64,000 nt of DNA, taken from positions 6,054,959 through 6,118,958 of the forward strand of contig JASWHV010000017.1 of NCBI GenBank assembly GCA_030760725.1. Direction: 5' to 3'. The position numbers and the translations under genes were made by a program. The notes below the pieces were generated by a model. It ran no database searches and had not been told where the DNA came from. It saw nothing but the letters and a program-made list of their open reading frames with translations. Source of the stretch: Neostapfia colusana (lineage: Eukaryota > Streptophyta > Magnoliopsida > Poales > Poaceae). Of the stretch, positions 48,986 through 59,517 are shown in pieces (positions within the stretch are counted from its first letter, which is position 1; each line of letters begins with the position of its first letter).

Positions 48986-51324
48986 CTACGACGACGACGA
49001 CGGACGCACGGGCTGCTGCTGCGTGATGCAGTGTATGTTCCCGCCTCCCAGCACGACCTCCCTCCCGCCTTCCACCATCACCACCTGCGCGGCGCCGAAA
49101 CAAACCGCACGCGTGTGTCAGATCAGTGCTCCAAGGCGGGAACGGGAGCAGCGCAAGCGCCTGTCTCTTTGAAGCGAGATCAAACAACGCAACGATTACC
49201 TCGCGATCAGGGAACGCCTTCTGGAGAGCCGCGCGCGCGTCCCTGTCCCGCTCGTCGCCGAACGCCGGCGCCACGACACCGCCGTTCGCGAGGTAGAAGT
49301 TCACGTACGAGGCGGCCAGCCTCGTGCCGGCTTCCCTCGGCGCCGCCTTCTCCTGGCATCGCGTCCACGCATCACCCACGGTTAGCGTTCCGCTGAAACC
49401 AGCACTACAATCTGCAAAAGGACCGGTAGCTCTGCCAGAGGTGGTAGGCACTGTGACTGACCGATGAGACGACGTCCTCCGCCTCTTCCTCTGACCTGTA
49501 CAGCGGCCCGGGTACGTGGATCTTCACGACCTGAATCCGCCGCCCTTTGGCGTCCATAGACCGGGACAGGGTCTCCAGCGCCTCGGCCGACCGCTTGTAC
49601 TGCGGGTCCTCCACGTCGTCGGTCCAAGACAGGAGGACCACGCCAGGTCTGATGAAACAGCAGATGTTGTCCACGTGGCCGTCGGTGTCGTCGTCGCCTG
49701 GGAAACAGACAGTCAAAAGCCTCATCGTGCTTCTCAGCTTTCGGTATAAAGCACAACACGTGACATCTAGAAGATGTCAAAGTGGAAATAGGGTGACAAA
49801 ACACACGGTGCTTTTCTTCGTGGTGGTTCATTACCGTAGAGTCCACGGGGTATCCAGATGACCTTGGTGACCCCAAGGTAGTCCTTGAGCTCGTTTTCGA
49901 TCTCCAGCCTGCTCATGTTGGGGTTCCGGTTGGGGTTCAGCAGGCACTCCTCCGTCGTGATGCACGTACCTGTTCAGTTCGATGGGATATGACCACAACT
50001 TGTTTGTTAGCTATCGGCGCCACACACGAACGAACATGAAAAAAGACTCTGTGTTCTGTTCATTGACAAGGAAACGTGACCTTCGCCATCCACATGGACG
50101 CTTCCACCCTCCAGGACCATCTTGTGTGGGAACCTTGGGATCCTTTCCATCTCCGTGATCTGAAATCAATTGGTGACCCGAGAGAGGAAAGTGAGTTATT
50201 GGGGGGGGGGGCGTGGAAATAACTGCCTACAGAAACACTAGTAGCTTCGGCTTGTTTGCTTACTTTCTTGGCAACGGCGCTGTCAAGGCTGCAATCCTCG
50301 TAGATCCCTGTACGATAACGGTAGCAGCAGGACACACTCGTCGTCAATTTCGTAAAGCCACTAAGTTGTTGTTCAGAAAAATAGAGATCCAAGAGTTTCT
50401 GTTGTGTTGGAACATCATACAAACGAGCTAGCAGAGGCGCACACTTGTGAATGATCTAGAGAAAACACAAAGCATACCTCCCCAGGCGTTAAATTCCCAA
50501 TCAATCCCGGCGATCGTTTGCTCCGCGAGTCCAGACTCCGGTCCGGCTTGACGAGTGATGAACTACAGACCAGCAGGAACACTATGAGCAACCCCACAAA
50601 CACCGAAGAACTGCAACTGGGAACAGGGAAGGCGAACATCTGAGAATGACGACGTACCGTGGGTCCCATGTCACGGAACCAGGGACCGTTCATGCTCATC
50701 TCGACCACCCTGATGTTTTTCTGATTCTGCATCAGCTTCTGAACGTAGGGGTACTGCCATGCACAAACAGAGCTCTGAAACTGAGCACGTACTGCTGCAC
50801 CATGCATGGCGTAGTACGATAATGAAGCGGATTACGTAGCAGTTTCGCATGAGGCCGGCAGCGTCGAGAAAATCCCGATACCTGTTCGGCAGTGGCGCAT
50901 ATCGTGACAGGCTCAAACTTGGAAATGGCGATGGCAGCTCTCGCGAACGCCTCTTGAGCCGGAGCAGCATTTTCCCGCCAGTTGTTTGGATGCTCCTGTC
51001 GATCAAGGAAAATCGAGTTACTATGGCAACGCTGATTTCAAATCGATATAACCTAGTAAATGAATATGACTATGAGATTCATTTAGGTATCACATGAAAT
51101 TCCAGAAAGTAGTGCAATTTTGAAATTGAAACAAACACAAAGACGGGAAAGAACATGCATGGAACAGGCCAAACGACGAAGAAAAGCGGGGAGAGAGAGA
51201 GAGAAAGAGAGAAAAGGACAGAACTACGCACCGGCCACCCCATCCAGCACTGCTCGTGCGGCTCCCACTCTGCCGGCATCCGGAATCCCATCTTCGCCGG
51301 GCGCCCCTCCATCACCTTCGCCAT
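48986..51324 (-). CDS. AIH: Agmatine deiminase (agmatine iminohydrolase), tandem copy A, 10 exons
   Basis: Exons: 51324-51232, 50995-50882, 50753-50658, 50562-50478, 50307-50264, 50159-50081, 49969-49835, 49697-49462, 49352-49200, 49084-48986. They encode 377 aa; an in-frame ATG at 51360 would add 12. The enzyme converts agmatine to N-carbamoylputrescine in the plant arginine-to-putrescine route. Family landmarks present: EWEPHEQCWMGWP near the N terminus, the WFRDMGP loop, the LEGGS glutamate, the H and D of GDDDTDGHVDN, and the catalytic Cys364 in GGNIHCITQQQP. Unlike copy B, exon 5 reads W-G-G-I-Y-E-D-C where the family has WGG, a short segment, then GCYxDW: four residues are missing and Trp is Cys. 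Also MNGPWFRD replaces the usual MNDSWFRD. The frame is intact, so the gene may be expressed, but activity on agmatine is doubtful. A TATAAA box lies at 51427-51432. Confidence 0.9.
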
Positions 51325-51426
51325 CCCAGACTTCTCTCCTCGATCAAAACCTTCCCTCACAGACGGAACTGAGCCGCCAGTCGCTTCCTCTGTTCAGGTG
51401 CTGGAGCTGCTCGCTCGCCGGGTCAC

Positions 51427-51432
51427 TTTATA
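51427..51432 (-). promoter_or_regulatory. TATA box of AIH copy A
   Basis: TATAAA on the minus strand lies about 100 bp upstream of the conserved start codon at 51324 and about 70 bp upstream of the alternative ATG at 51360. Confidence 0.5.
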
Positions 51433-52439
51433 CTGGCAGGAGAAGAAGACGAGCGAGCGCGGGCGGGCGGGTAGGAGCGAGGGGAAAATCGCGGACCACG
51501 TGATGTCACCTTCTCGTTGCTCCGCGCCACGTAGCCGCGGGCGCGCGACGACTCCGAGCCGCTGCCGCTCGCCCGACTCGACTCCGCGTGGTAGATCTCC
51601 GACAACGAGACGCCACTATGGTTGTGTAACTTGTGTTCCAGAAGCTGGGCCAACTTCCCGCACCAACCCCCCTTCCTGCTCCACTCTACGAGTTTGGTGT
51701 GGTTGCTGTTCATTTTTTTCTCTACCTTAGTGCAGCTGGTATGCATTGCTTTTTACTTCTCTTTCCGTACACTATAGTCATCAAAGGGTTTGTGAACGAA
51801 TCGCTGCGACCGAACCGAGTGGAACCTCTCGTGGAAACAAATGCTTCTGTGACGAATCTGTTCTGGTCCGAGTCATGGACCATTGCACCGCAGTTTACAC
51901 AGTGGCTAGCTAGGATCGCACTATATGTACGTATGCTTTTAGCAGCTGCAAATAGGGTCGGTACAGGACTAATAACCCACCCAATTAAGGCGTGCACCGC
52001 ACCAACAGTTATCGATCCTGGATCTAAACTTTTGATGGAAAAAGAAGGGGATAACATCTACACGTAGTAGACGCCTGATGTGCCTGATGCACTGGTGTAA
52101 TGAGGAAGTTTCTTATTGTAAGTGAAGGTTCAAGTAGATAGAGAAAAATATATTTTTCTAGCCTTGGACCATTGGACCAAGGAGTAAAAAGGAAGGTGTG
52201 TTGTCGTATCGCATATTTAACATTCGCATGTTCCCCAGTCAATCAATCCAGCGTACTCCGGGACAGACGTGCCTGGCAGCAGAGACCTGTCGTGCGGCGC
52301 CCTGATGGAGCCACAGTGCAGCGCTGCGAGACAAGACGCATTCCTACCGCCTTCGTCTCATAACATTCAAGGAAGTCGATGTGACAAGGCGACGCGCCCG
52401 ACGGCTTCATCAAGTACACTACTATTAGCGATGGGCGTG
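51433..52439. other. Upstream region of AIH copy A, no gene recognised
   Basis: GC-rich promoter-like sequence to about 51620, then mixed sequence with no supported frame. The right part may already belong to the decayed LTR-like sequence that follows. Confidence 0.4.
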
Positions 52440-52805
52440 CTAGCCGTGGTAGAGGTTGCTGCCCATACCGGGGTCGCCTATCAGGCCCCGGGCTCACTTG
52501 TAAGGCTGACTGGCTTTGAGCTATAAAAGGACCAGACAACCAACGGGTAAAAGGATTCCCTTTCCGATTGGATTCGTGTTTCCGATCCCCCAACACCATT
52601 GTAAGCTCGCAAGCTCGAGCCATCCACAAACTCAAGCAAAAAAAATAACAACCAACACTCCGTGGACGTAGGGTATTACGCTCAGGCGATTCAAACCACG
52701 TAAATCCTCATGTTCCTCTCGCCATCGTGCTACGACGCTCAAAACCACTAAGCCCCTCCTAAAAAGAACCTCCGCGGGCTGCTTCCGGAGCAGACCGGTG
52801 AAAGT
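52440..52805 (+). mobile_element. Probable LTR fragment of an old gypsy retrotransposon
   Basis: It has a CTATAAAAGGACCAGAC promoter-like box, then AAGCTCGAGCC...AAACTCAAGCA and GTAGGGTATTACGCTCAG with a CCTCATGTTCCTCTCG-type stretch. This run is familiar from the R/U5 part of common grass gypsy LTRs. I see no matching second LTR, target duplication or internal domains, so it is a fragment. Confidence 0.4.
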
Positions 52806-52809
52806 GTTG

Positions 52810-54400
52810 CAGAAAACACTTCGACATCAATATTCTAGATTATTTGGGTGTAAAATAGGCAACATTCATATAAGTATCTTGGAATACCAATGCACTATAG
52901 CAAATTGAATAATAGTGGTTGAAGGGTCATCGAACAGAAATTTGTAAAGAAATTAAGTAGTTGGAAGGGTAAGCATTTGTCTATAGGGGGGGATTGGTAT
53001 TGATAAATCCAGTCTTCACTAGTATGGCTATGTTTATGATGTCAATTTCAAAAGGTGTCCTCAAGAAGTTGGATTATTACAGATCTAGATTCTTTTGCCA
53101 GTCGGACAACCATAAGAAGAAATATATATTAATAAAATGGGATATAGTTTATCAGCCAAAGGATCAAGGAGGTCTTGGGATTCTAAATTTGGATATCCAA
53201 AATCAATGTTTATTGAGTAAGTGGTTGTTCAAACTTATTAATGAAGATGGGTTATGGCAAAGCTTACTTAAAAATAAGTATTTGAGGAATAAAACAATTG
53301 GTAATGTTAAAAGAAAGACTGGTGATTCATACTTTTGGTCTAGTCTTTTGAAAGTAAAAGATAAGTTCATGAGCATAGCAACTTTTAAAATAAATGATGC
53401 AAGGTTCATTAGATTCTAGGAAGACAAGTGGTTGGGAAATGTCAGGTTGAAGGATAAATATCCTTCTTTATACAATATAGTTAGGCAGAAAAACACTATT
53501 GTCCAACAAGTTTTTAATCTGTACCATTGGATATTTCTTTTCGACGTGGATTGGTAGATAATAATTTGGTACGCTTGGAATAACTTGGTAGCCAATGTTG
53601 CAAACATTAGATTAAATGATATGGAAGATGTATTCTCTTGGGATTTACACCAAAATGGAATTTTTTTCAGTTAAATCCATGTATAACTACTTGATATCTA
53701 CTGGGAGTTTTAATAATAACAAGTGGTTATGGAAAGGAAAAATGCCATTAAAAAATAAAATATTCATGTGGTACCTCATCAAAGGGGTTGCGCTCACAAA
53801 AGATAATCTAGTAAGACATAATTGAAAAGGAGATAAAAAGTGTGTCTTTTGTTCTCATGCTGAAAGTATACAACATCTCTTTTTTTTTATTATCACTTCG
53901 CCAGGTTTTTATGGAGAGTAAACTCAAATCACTTTTGGAATTGAGGCACCACAAAGTATCACACATATGTTTCACAGGTGGTTACTCAATGTCAATTCTG
54001 ATGTCAAAAACATGATTTTTGTGGGTGCATCAGCATTATGATAGTCTATCTGGAATGACATTGTTTTTGACAATTGTGATTCTAAAACTTATATGCAATT
54101 ACTTTTCAAAGGAACATATTGGGGAATAACCTGGGCACAGTTACAAACGAATGAGGAGCGGATCAGCATGATGCCAAAAGGTTGCCGCGAAGTGAAGACT
54201 ACGACCATGTGTATTTGTGCTCATTTTGGATGGAGGTTTAGGAATATGATAAAGTATTGAGGGCGTATCCACTTTGGTCTTTTATTCACCCATTTACTTC
54301 CAGTCTGTGAGACGTTTAAACTGTCAAAGGTTATAATAAAGTGGCTGTAACCTCCTCCTGTGGAGGTGAAGGTCGGGAGCTTCTATTATCTTAGAAAAAG
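52810..54400 (+). pseudogene. 5'-truncated, decayed LINE reverse transcriptase fragment
   Basis: Broken frames encode the end of a plant non-LTR retrotransposon polyprotein. At 52994-53419 are LKKLDYYRSRFFCQSD, then QPKDQGGLGILNLDIQNQCL and LLSKWLFKLINEDGLW, typical of the post-RT region. At 53616-53900 are VKSMYNYLISTG, WLWKGKMPLKNKIFMW and CVFC...ESIQHLFF, the zf-RVT domain. Stops and frameshifts occur at 53419 and around 53450-53620, and upstream RT motifs are lost. No poly(A) tail or target duplication is clear. Confidence 0.8.
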
Positions 54401-55065
54401 ATTAGACAGAGTATAGTACTGAAGGCTCGTTTTTTCACATCTCAAGGATCACTCCCTATGCTAACCCTGATTCATCATGTTATTTTAATTGTTTTCTGAC
54501 TTGGTGCCGCGACCGCGCTGTCGTGTCGGCGTCGAGGTGACACGGCCCGCTGATGGTTCCACTTCGAGAGGGCGACGGGCGAAGACAGAGGGAACCCCGG
54601 TCGCTGCTACTGTGGTCGCTGCCTGCGGTGCCCGCAGCGGTGATCTGCGTACCGTTCTTGGCCGCCGAGCCGGAGCTCTCGTTCGAACGGGTGGGTGAAC
54701 GCACGGCCCATGATGCCCTTATTGTTGTCACCACCACCTACCACCAACCAAACCAATGGAACAAGTGCGTCGATCGCGAACGAACGGCGTTGTCTACCTT
54801 CTTTTCATCAGCTTGATATCGGTGCAACACACAGAACCTAGCTACTTACTAGTTGGCCCGCAGAAAAGTTTTTCTAGTAAGGCACAGAGCTGCAGCTGCA
54901 GGCGTCGCGTTTGATGTTGTTTGCAGGTCGTAACTGCTGCCAAGTGTTATTTCTCGAACGATCTTTTTTCCCCTCTTCTTACGAATATGTTTCTCGCACG
55001 AATCGCTAGGGTTAACGACGGCAGGATCATTTGTTCTTCCACGGCACCTCTGGTGCTCACCTCAT
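54401..55065. other. Intergenic, no gene recognised
   Basis: GC-rich short frames at 54480-54830 have no recognisable domain. The right end may be part of the same duplicated segment as the AIH remnant that follows. Confidence 0.4.
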
Positions 55066-55141
55066 CTACGACGACGACGACGGGCTGCTGCTGCTGCGTG
55101 ATGCCGTGTATGCTCCCGCGTCCCAGAACAATCTCCCTCGC
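55066..55141 (-). pseudogene. Remnant of a third agmatine deiminase copy (last exon only)
   Basis: On the minus strand this reads AREIVLGRGSIHGITQQQQP, matching the last exon of both AIH genes. The catalytic Cys codon is Gly here, one Gln is added, and the stop codon is out of frame. The preceding splice acceptor and the first nine or so residues of the exon are gone. No other AIH exons lie between here and copy B. Confidence 0.8.
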
Positions 55142-55547
55142 GAACAACAAGAGAGAGGAGGTGGAGAACAGTGCGAGTCGCGTGGCACTGCGGTAATGCT
55201 GAGGCCTGGCCAGCGCGCGGTTTTCTGCTGCGTCTTAAACTATTTCCACCCCACCGCGCGCTGTGACTCGAGCATCGATCCAATCAGCTCGAAATGCAAG
55301 GGCAAACCATGTCGATCCAGGTCCCAACATGAGAGTAGGAAGAATAAGAATTCTCTGCCATGCCCATCTGGCAACTACAGCACTTTTGTGTGGTTCGCGC
55401 GCAACGGGGGAGTCCAAGAGAGGAGCACCCGTCACGGACAGCAGAAGCAGGCAGAGCCAGAGGTCCAGAGCGCCGTGCCGCACCGCACCGCACGCGACGC
55501 ACAGACAGTACAGTACATCGTCTACGATTCACCATTCGCGCGTACGT
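55142..55547. other. Spacer between the AIH remnant and AIH copy B
   Basis: About 400 bp with open frames on both strands but no recognisable product. It must contain the 3' UTR of AIH copy B. Confidence 0.4.
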
Positions 55548-58500
55548 CTACGACGATGGCGGGCGCACGGGCTGCTGCTGCGTGATGCAGTGTATGTTCC
55601 CACCTCCCAGCACGATCTCTCGTGCGCCTTCCACCATCACCACCTGCGAGCCAACAATCCGCAACGCCTCGTCAGACCACGTACGCGAGCTCAGTTTCAA
55701 GTCGCGAGCCGCTAGATAGTGCAGCTCGGTGTTCCCCGTGGCAAACTGAACCACAGCAGAATCAACGGCTAACTACTCCAGATGTCATACCTCATGCTCC
55801 GGAAAAGCCTTCTCAAGAACCCTACACGCCTCCTTGTCCCACTTGTCGCCGAATGCTGGCGCCACGATCCCGCCATTTGCTATGTACAAGTTCACATACG
55901 AGGCGGCCAATCTCGTGCCCGGTTCCCTCGGGACAGCATGCCCCTGAAACCCAGCAGCCACACATCCTTCACAGTGTTAGCAAAATGGCTGAAATAAGCC
56001 ATGCAGCGCAAAGGACCTGCAACAAATTCTGAGTGTGGCTGTAATTCTTACGGTACAAGCAACACCCGCAGCCTCTTCCCTTGTAATGTATAGAGGCCCC
56101 GGGACATGGATTTTCACCACTTCAATCCGCCTTCCTTTCGCATCAACACATTTAGTGAGGACCGATAGTGCCTTGACGGATCGTTCATACTGTGGGTCGT
56201 TCACATCATCAACCCAAGACAAGAGGACAACACCCGGTTTAATGAAACAGCATAGATTGTCAATGTGGCCATTCGTATCCTCATCACCTGCAAGCCATCA
56301 AAAGGTTAGTTATCAATACGGTAAATATTCTAAAAGTGGGGTTCTGGGAGACGTAAATCTTATACATCTCAAGTGATAGAACACTCTTCATCAGTTACCA
56401 TAAAGTCCATGAGGTATCCAAATGACCTTTGTGACTCCAAGAAAATCCTTCAGCTCATTCTCTATCTCAAATTTTGTCATATTTGGGTTTCTGTTAGGAT
56501 TCAACAAGCATTCCTCTGTGGTAATGCATGTACCTGTGTAATAAATATGATATATGTTAGTAATATCCCAAGAGAACTATTCAAAATATATATATTTGTC
56601 CACGGAGATGTGACATGTCGCGGGCCTTCTCCATCTACATGAATGCTTCCACCCTCGAGAACCATTCTGTGTGCAAATCTAGGGATCCTCTCGATCTCGA
56701 CTATCTGAAATTGACGGCCAAAACAGCACAATAAGTTGCCAATACAGATAGAGCCTAAGACATTAGTTTCTTCTTGAGCAGGCGTCCGTTCCTTACTTTC
56801 TTGGCAACGTTGCTGTCATGACTCCAGTCATCATAGCAGCCATCACTGTGTCCTGTGGGACAATAGTAGAAGAAACTCACTAAATCCTAATGCAGAGAAG
56901 GTGATTAGAAATACGCAAATCTTGTTTGAAGTGTAAAAGAGTACTTCTACACTTGTAGCAGATACCAGACCTGGGTCATTCTGCCGCTTTTGAAAAAAAG
57001 ATATAGCCACTTACAAGTTGTTACGAATGCACCAACACAGAGTGATATTTTGCACAAACATAACTGATTATTTTGATCAAACGATGTAATTGAACAAAAC
57101 AACATGTGAAAGTCAAACAGTAATGCATAGATTCAGATTACCTCCCCAGGCATTAAACTCCCAATCAATCCCTGCTATCGTTTGCTCCTTGATTCCTGAG
57201 TCTGCTCCAGTTTTACGAGTAATGAACTAAAATACAGTATTATTATTAGCTCTTTAACAACAGGTAATAAACTAGAATAGAGAAGATCAGGATCTGAAGT
57301 AACGCACAGTAGGTCCAATATCACGGAACCAGGAATCATTCATGCTCATCTCAACCACCCTAATGTTTGTGTGATGTTGCATCAGCTTGTGGACATAGGG
57401 ATACTGACAAAGAAAAATTTTGAAACTGAATTCCAATATAACAAATGTAATAATGAAGCATTTTGGCATTTGAGGTAACGTTAATACAATCTGATACCTG
57501 TTTGGCACTAGCACATATGGTGACAGGCTCAAATTTCGAAATTGCAATTGCAGTTCTTGCAAAAGTAGTTTGAACTGGACCAGCATGCTCCCGCCAGTTG
57601 TCCGGACGCTCCTGGCATCAAAATTCAAAAGAAAAATTAATAAGCTAATTATGATGAATTGATGATGCACATGGACTTGTTCAATAAAGAATACATCATT
57701 ATCAACGTGGAGAAAATGGTAAACAAGTCAATCACATGGAATTGTTTGGTAAAGTATACATCGTTATCGATGTGGAGAAAAAAAGTAAAGACACCAATAT
57801 GATCTGTTTTTGTTTTTTAGGGTTTCCTGAAGGGGAGGGACACATAAGGGACAAATCATGTGCATGCACATGGTTATTAATGACAGACAAACGGGGCAGA
57901 AGTAACGTTTATCATACCAGACCAAGAAGGAAAAGGATTGGCACAACGCTCAAGTTGTCTTCTATGCAGCTAAAAATCATGTTCATTTGTGTAAGTTTTA
58001 GTATATATTGGCAAGTTGCTGGGTCAGTCTAATTGTTTCTTTTCCACTACCACCAACAGTTTAGGAAGAGTTAGTTTGCTCCGCTAAGCTTTGAAAATGA
58101 AGAAAGCAGTGGCGTGCTCGTGCTTCGATGAAGGAATCGTGAACTTTGGATACTCTGGTGATGGCGTCCGGATTAAATAACAGATACTACTGTCACGATC
58201 TAGAGATTCCAACGTGAGATGGGCAATGACAATTAAACCCGGTAATCCTGATGCTACCTGCTCCCGGGCAAAAGACCTGTTGGAATATTTCAATAACAAT
58301 TGTAATAGTTAATCGATGGGTCCATTGCTGATTCGCGGTTCAAGACAGAGTCGTGCACGATTGCGACCACGCAATTCACAGCGCACCGCGGACGCCAATG
58401 GGCAGCCCATCACCCAAACACGGGAACAAAAACAACAAAGCTAAATAAAATGACAACAGTTTCGCGGCAGACAGCACTCGGCGCGCCGTGGAAAGTAACG

Positions 58501-58833
58501 TCTGACTCTGACGCAGGCGGCGTGTGGGTCATAGAATTAGATTCCGATGAATAGGGAACTTTTCATATCAGAATCAGACTCCGACGTTGTAGGGATGCAG
58601 ATTGAATTGAACTCGCCGGGACAGGGCGGCCGGGGTGCCGGCAGCGTCTAAGGAAGATGGCTAGTAGAACGCAGGCGAACAGAGTAACACGGAGACAAGG
58701 AAAATGGAGACGAATTGGTGAAGAGGGGAGGGGTACGTACCGGCCACCCCATCCAGCACTGCTCGTGCGGCTCCCACTCCCCCGGCATCCGGAACCCCAT
58801 CTTCGCCGGCCGCCCCTCCATCACCTTCGCCAT
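55548..58833 (-). CDS. AIH: Agmatine deiminase (agmatine iminohydrolase), tandem copy B, 10 exons
   Basis: Exons: 58833-58741, 57611-57498, 57403-57308, 57226-57142, 56852-56797, 56704-56626, 56533-56399, 56287-56052, 55943-55791, 55643-55548. They encode 380 aa; an in-frame ATG at 58860 would add 9. Exon phases equal those of copy A and lengths match except exons 5 and 10, so the pair arose by tandem duplication. All expected motifs are present: NDSWFRDIGP, WGG then DGCYDDWSHD, LEGGSIHVDGEG, GDEDTNGHIDN and catalytic Cys368 in GGNIHCITQQQP. This is the copy most likely to be a working enzyme in putrescine synthesis. One oddity: the intron after exon 6 (donor at 56625) begins GC, not GT, in the weak context GAAG|GCCCGC. 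Only that position keeps the reading frame. TATATAA at 58923-58929 fits as its TATA box. Confidence 0.92.
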
Positions 58834-59517
58834 CCCAGATCTCTCCTTCCTCTTTTCCACAGAACTGATCCGCCGCAGACGTGCACTATAAATGGAGCCA
58901 CCCGCTCAGCTCGTAGGTGGCATTATATAGGTGGGGATTGGGAAGAGGGGAGCGCGGCGAGAAGGAAGAGGTGGAGTCGGGGAGGCGTAATCTTTGCCCG
59001 CGGAGCTCGCGGGAGCGTGGGCCCACATGTCATCGACGGTGACGCCGTGTGGCATCCATGCTTCCAGGCGGCGGCGGCGATGTCAAGGCGTTCGTGGGTT
59101 GATTCGATTCCATTTCCACGTTGTGCCGTATCCCTCCGGTCCACGGGCCCGCTGCTTTAAGGTGGCCGGCCTCGTTAGTCAGGGTTGGCCCAACCACAAA
59201 CATTCTCACCTAGGTTGGGCTGTGCTGTCTCATGGGCCTCCTGTACCCGGAACCATGTAGCCCAGCCCATTCTCACCCGAACGTAGGAAGCCCACGGCTA
59301 CCAATTTTGCACGCCGAAAAGATCTTTTCGACCATCATCATCGCCATCCAGGAAACGCCAAGCCAGAACCGGACGCACGAGCGACCGCAAGCTTCGCCCC
59401 GGGGGTAATTCCCTCGAACATCTCGGGCGCACGCGCTCCCGCACCTCCCGCGGCCTTGTCCGCTCGGATGGCGTGACGGGCCGAACAACCACGAGCGAGC
59501 GTGCGGCGGGCGTGGCG
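58834..59517. promoter_or_regulatory. Shared divergent promoter region of AIH copy B and the FtsH-like gene
   Basis: Only 684 bp separate the two start codons. The AIH side has TATATAA at 58923-58929 (minus strand). The FtsH-like side is GC-rich without an obvious TATA box. Confidence 0.5.
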
